In this document: piece by piece, positions 63,501 to 64,000 of the stretch | Layout of the letters: each line of letters opens with the position of its first letter | Numbering within the stretch: position 1 is the first letter of the stretch | Translations under genes and position numbers: made by a program | Origin: Corynebacterium phocae | GTDB lineage: Bacteria > Actinomycetota > Actinomycetes > Mycobacteriales > Mycobacteriaceae | Assembly: GCF_008693075.1 (NCBI RefSeq) | Contig: NZ_VXKJ01000048.1 | Coordinates: 186,001 to 250,000, forward strand | DNA: 64,000 nucleotides | Direction: 5' to 3' | The notes under the pieces: generated by a model | The model's database searches: none | What the model was told of the DNA's origin: nothing | The model's input: only the letters and a program-made list of their open reading frames with translations

Positions 63501-64000
63501 AGACCAGCGTTGCGCTCAGCAAAGCGGTTTGCTGGGTTCAGGTCAATGCCACCGGCAACGCCGTTGTTGTCTACGTCGCTGACGGCCGGGCTATCCGCAC
63601 CCGGCGTGCGGTCCGCGTGGGTCCAGAAGAAGAACTGGGCTTCATCCTCCGCAGTCTTGGCAAACTCTATACGGCGTTCTCCGCCACGGGGGAAGACCAC
63701 GCGGTCATATGCGCCGGCAGTTCCTTGGACAGGGTTCTCACCGTTTGGGTCAGTTACTACTTCCCCGTCGGCGTTCACCAATTTCCACTCGTGTTCAGGC
63801 AGGAGGTTCTCGCCTTCATCGCGGATGCCGTTGGCGTTGAGGTCGCGGAACACCACGCCAGCAACTCGGTAGCGGACTGGCTCAGAAGTAACTTCGTTAC
63901 CTTCTAGGTAGCCAGCGTTATTTTCAGACACTGCAATACCGGCTACTGCGCGGACACCGTCTTCAACGTCTGCCATAGTTTTCCCGTAAAGCACTGGCTC
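57524..64000 (-). CDS. Giant Cna-B repeat adhesin with LPxTG-type anchor (5' end at or beyond the window)
   Basis: At least 2156 aa; the frame is open to the window edge, so the N-terminus is probably outside. Near the visible start, VFRDLNANGIRDEGENLLPE is an SdrD-B-like domain. About twenty Cna-B/SpaA-like domains of ~90-100 residues follow, each with a strand like GAEFGLFA, a DG(K/T)VTFxDVxWGxY segment and LxExxAPxGY, which supplies the Glu used in Lys-Asn isopeptide bonds of this fold. The C-terminus has a linker rich in Pro/Ser/Gly, LANTG (a variant LPxTG sorting signal), a membrane segment and RRRRD. Sortase would fix it to the wall. It is likely a stalk-like adhesin; ligand unknown. 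Three domains are duplicated at high DNA identity. Confidence 0.88.
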   Translation of the reverse strand, partial: EPVLYGKTMADVEDGVRAVAGIAVSENNAGYLEGNEVTSEPVRYRVAGVVFRDLNANGIRDEGENLLPEHEWKLVNADGEVVTDPNGENPVQGTAGAYDRVVFPRGGERRIEFAKTAEDEAQFFFWTHADRTPGADSPAVSDVDNNGVAGGIDLNPANRFAERNAGLAGTRNIILTKTSTVGGGALAGAEFTLEWKNWLESEKPGDGAVVEPTQRVWTVTTDSEGKATFADIPYGQYTLTEVTAPAGHKKADSRDITVDNSDIQVDADGNRSPIETTVVDALSIDDVRINKVDQDGNALAGATFELVSQETGEDGSQLRVSVTSGEDGIVAFPDVPWGEYTLTESTVPNGYEAATEPRTFVLGEDGFQEKVTNEDGSTTLVSPPGGKPWQVENRKKLGTVTAIKHDANGQLLEGAEFGLFAVTGENNDVAETAAYKATSTAEAVNLTFTDVDWGTYVLKEISAPAGYLVSETALEVVIDADHLAVNITEPFINQPKPSVINLKKVDSATKAGLQGATFTLTKAGQAAEDAVSAVSGEDGTVSFTDVAPGVYTVTEVTAPTGYADITADAPGFTRQIEVGPGALASAAETADKLTYNLGEVDNVRKPGTVTVRKADATDNANLQGASFELKHVAGIGGGALMDPATRTAETGEDGLVTFADLEWGTYELTETAAPAGYRPSTDVVTIKVGAENLSPATQVVTNERIPGQITVTKQDEAAAPLGGAEIGLFAPDAQGEFTVQTDSQTTDAQDGTVTFTDVEWGNYQVREIAAPEGYALSTKAIDVTIGAQNFDQKSGTVVVDAGVITDTQIRGSVTFTKKSDKGESGEPLPGVTFGLFKDGQTAAAYEATSGADGKVNFTDVLYGTYKLREIQTPEGYVPLGQDIEVTISTDGQEVTLDDVTNNQIRGSITLAKADATSKAPLAGAEFELVAKDNPDVVLDTQTSAADGTVTFADRVYGEYIVREKAAPAGYTATTTPLEANVENDEETIELGTVTNDRRDASVSLTKLGEDATPLAGAEFGLFAVDENGVASESPSVTAVSGDDGAVSFEAVPWGTYVLKETNAPTGWLLSTESKQVTVGATALNVDAGSIKNARIMGAVQLEKKSDDGSVLPGVEFGLFAKDDLATPVARQISGEDGKVKFVDVAYGEYVVRELAPLEGYLPYGEDLAVSVTEHDKTYDLGEVINVPIRGSITLTKTDKTTGDPLSGATFLLFAKGADTTDPQAALDTQTSGEDGTLTFADVLYGEYVVVESAAPQGWTATEKQLTAAVVNDQERVNLGEVANPRIPGTVTVSKVDAEGAPLAGAEFGLFAVDENGVASESPSVTAVSGDDGVVSFEVVPWGTYVLKETNAPTGWLLSTESKQVTVGATALNVDAGSIKNARIRGAVQLEKKSDNGSVLPGVEFGLFAKDDLATPVARQTSGEDGKVKFVDVAYGEYVVRELAPLEGYLPYGEDLAVSVTEHDKTYDLGEVINVPIRGSITLTKTDKTTGDPLSGATFLLFAKGADTADSQAALDTQTSGEDGTLTFADVLYGEYVVVESAAPQGWTATEKQLTAAVVNDQERVNLGEVANPRIPGTVTVSKVDAEGAPLAGAEFGLFAAGQTVPVAKAKSAEDGFATFIDVEWGTYQLREIAAPVGYTKSGTVIDVELGPQNEVVAAGEVTNTKILGEVSVVKKSGEAEDGQRALSGAEFGLFLKTEQGVADAATLKATTGETGKATFTDVPWGTYVLKETVAPEGFVLSAETKDVVVGATSPVTDAGEVLNNAIRATVTAVKQSEAGAVLPGVEFGLFLAGEDGTIAADATPAYRGVTGEDGRVTFEDVRYGAYELQEIKPLEGFEPLDRPLGVLVTEANVTVDLGVVNNKHTRGSVHAVKVDSETGKPLAGAVFEIFAQGEGGQSTALDTQSSNADGEVTFLNRTFGTYLVREKAAPQGYVLNAEEFEVTIDSDGQVVELGKIANKPIRGTVEVHKIAADTKRPLAGAEFEVSALSVDGVEPGKVLAAAKSDKDGVVTFPNLKFGTYRIVETKAPKGYQLSKDAAVEVEVTTDGTVVDAGTVTNKPIPEDTPPPSGSGGFLDWIKGVVSGGKSPSGTPPHPSGDKPQSPGTSEVKSPADTAVEKPTSISGRGLANTGANVGLVAGLALALILSGLGLLFLRRRRD
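59204..60931. repeat. 864-bp tandem duplication inside the adhesin
   Basis: Bases ~59204-60066 and ~60068-60931 are nearly identical at an offset of 864 bp (288 codons, three Cna-B domains). Anchors: the GCACCAGCAAGCGGCGCCCC stretch at 59228 and 60092, and CAGATCGTAGGTCTTGTCG at 59599 and 60463. In-frame, so domain number changes without frameshift. Confidence 0.8.

Overview
This is a Gram-positive, high-G+C actinobacterial chromosome segment, most likely Corynebacterium or a close relative. The evidence is a DtxR-like iron box, an iron-sulfur reductase with a Pro/Ala tail lying near an aminotransferase as in other mycolic-acid bacteria, an actinobacterial-type bifunctional dcd, and at least eight genes whose -10 hexamer sits 7-8 nt before the start codon (leaderless transcription). 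The species is not determined.

Left part (1-13200): the end of an AI-2E family exporter, a HicA-like ORF, then a minus-strand operon for a catecholate siderophore. The order of transcription is dhbA, dhbB (isochorismatase only), dhbC, dhbE, a free-standing aryl carrier protein, an enterochelin esterase-like gene, a serine-specific EntF-type NRPS and an MTA/SAH nucleosidase. The NRPS code and the single elongation module point to an enterobactin-like tri-catechol triserine lactone. A DtxR-type box lies upstream.

Core part (13374-23665): membrane Fe-S reductase, cation/proton antiporter, DUF1707 protein, AlaT-like aminotransferase, YibE/F protein, META-domain protein, UDP-glucose dehydrogenase, dCTP deaminase and tRNA-Gly(CCC). 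Most of these genes seem to carry their own promoter.

Accessory/defence island (about 23666-57000), starting at the tRNA: HigBA toxin-antitoxin, an Abi protein, and then the main system. This consists of a DrmD-like SNF2 helicase, a DrmMI-like adenine methyltransferase with two inverted silent copies of its C-terminal target-recognition region, a 2064-aa fusion of helicase, DUF1998 and putative PD-(D/E)XK nuclease, and a UvrD-like helicase. The three copies of the recognition region share a 12-bp core in inverted orientation, 38 bp identical for one pair. This is the layout of a DNA-inversion switch of methylation specificity in a DISARM/Druantia-like system. Further on are IS21 and relaxase remnants, an ABC-three-component (ABC-3C) system bracketed by 142-bp direct repeats, a truncated IS256 transposase, a Fic gene interrupted by one stop codon, a calcium-repeat surface protein, ATP-binding-protein fragments, an unknown two-gene unit, a triple array of palindromic repeats, and an XRE regulator with an ImmA-like gene cut off by an IS end.

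Right end (57524-64000): a very large sortase-anchored Cna-B repeat adhesin whose 5' end lies at or beyond the window edge.
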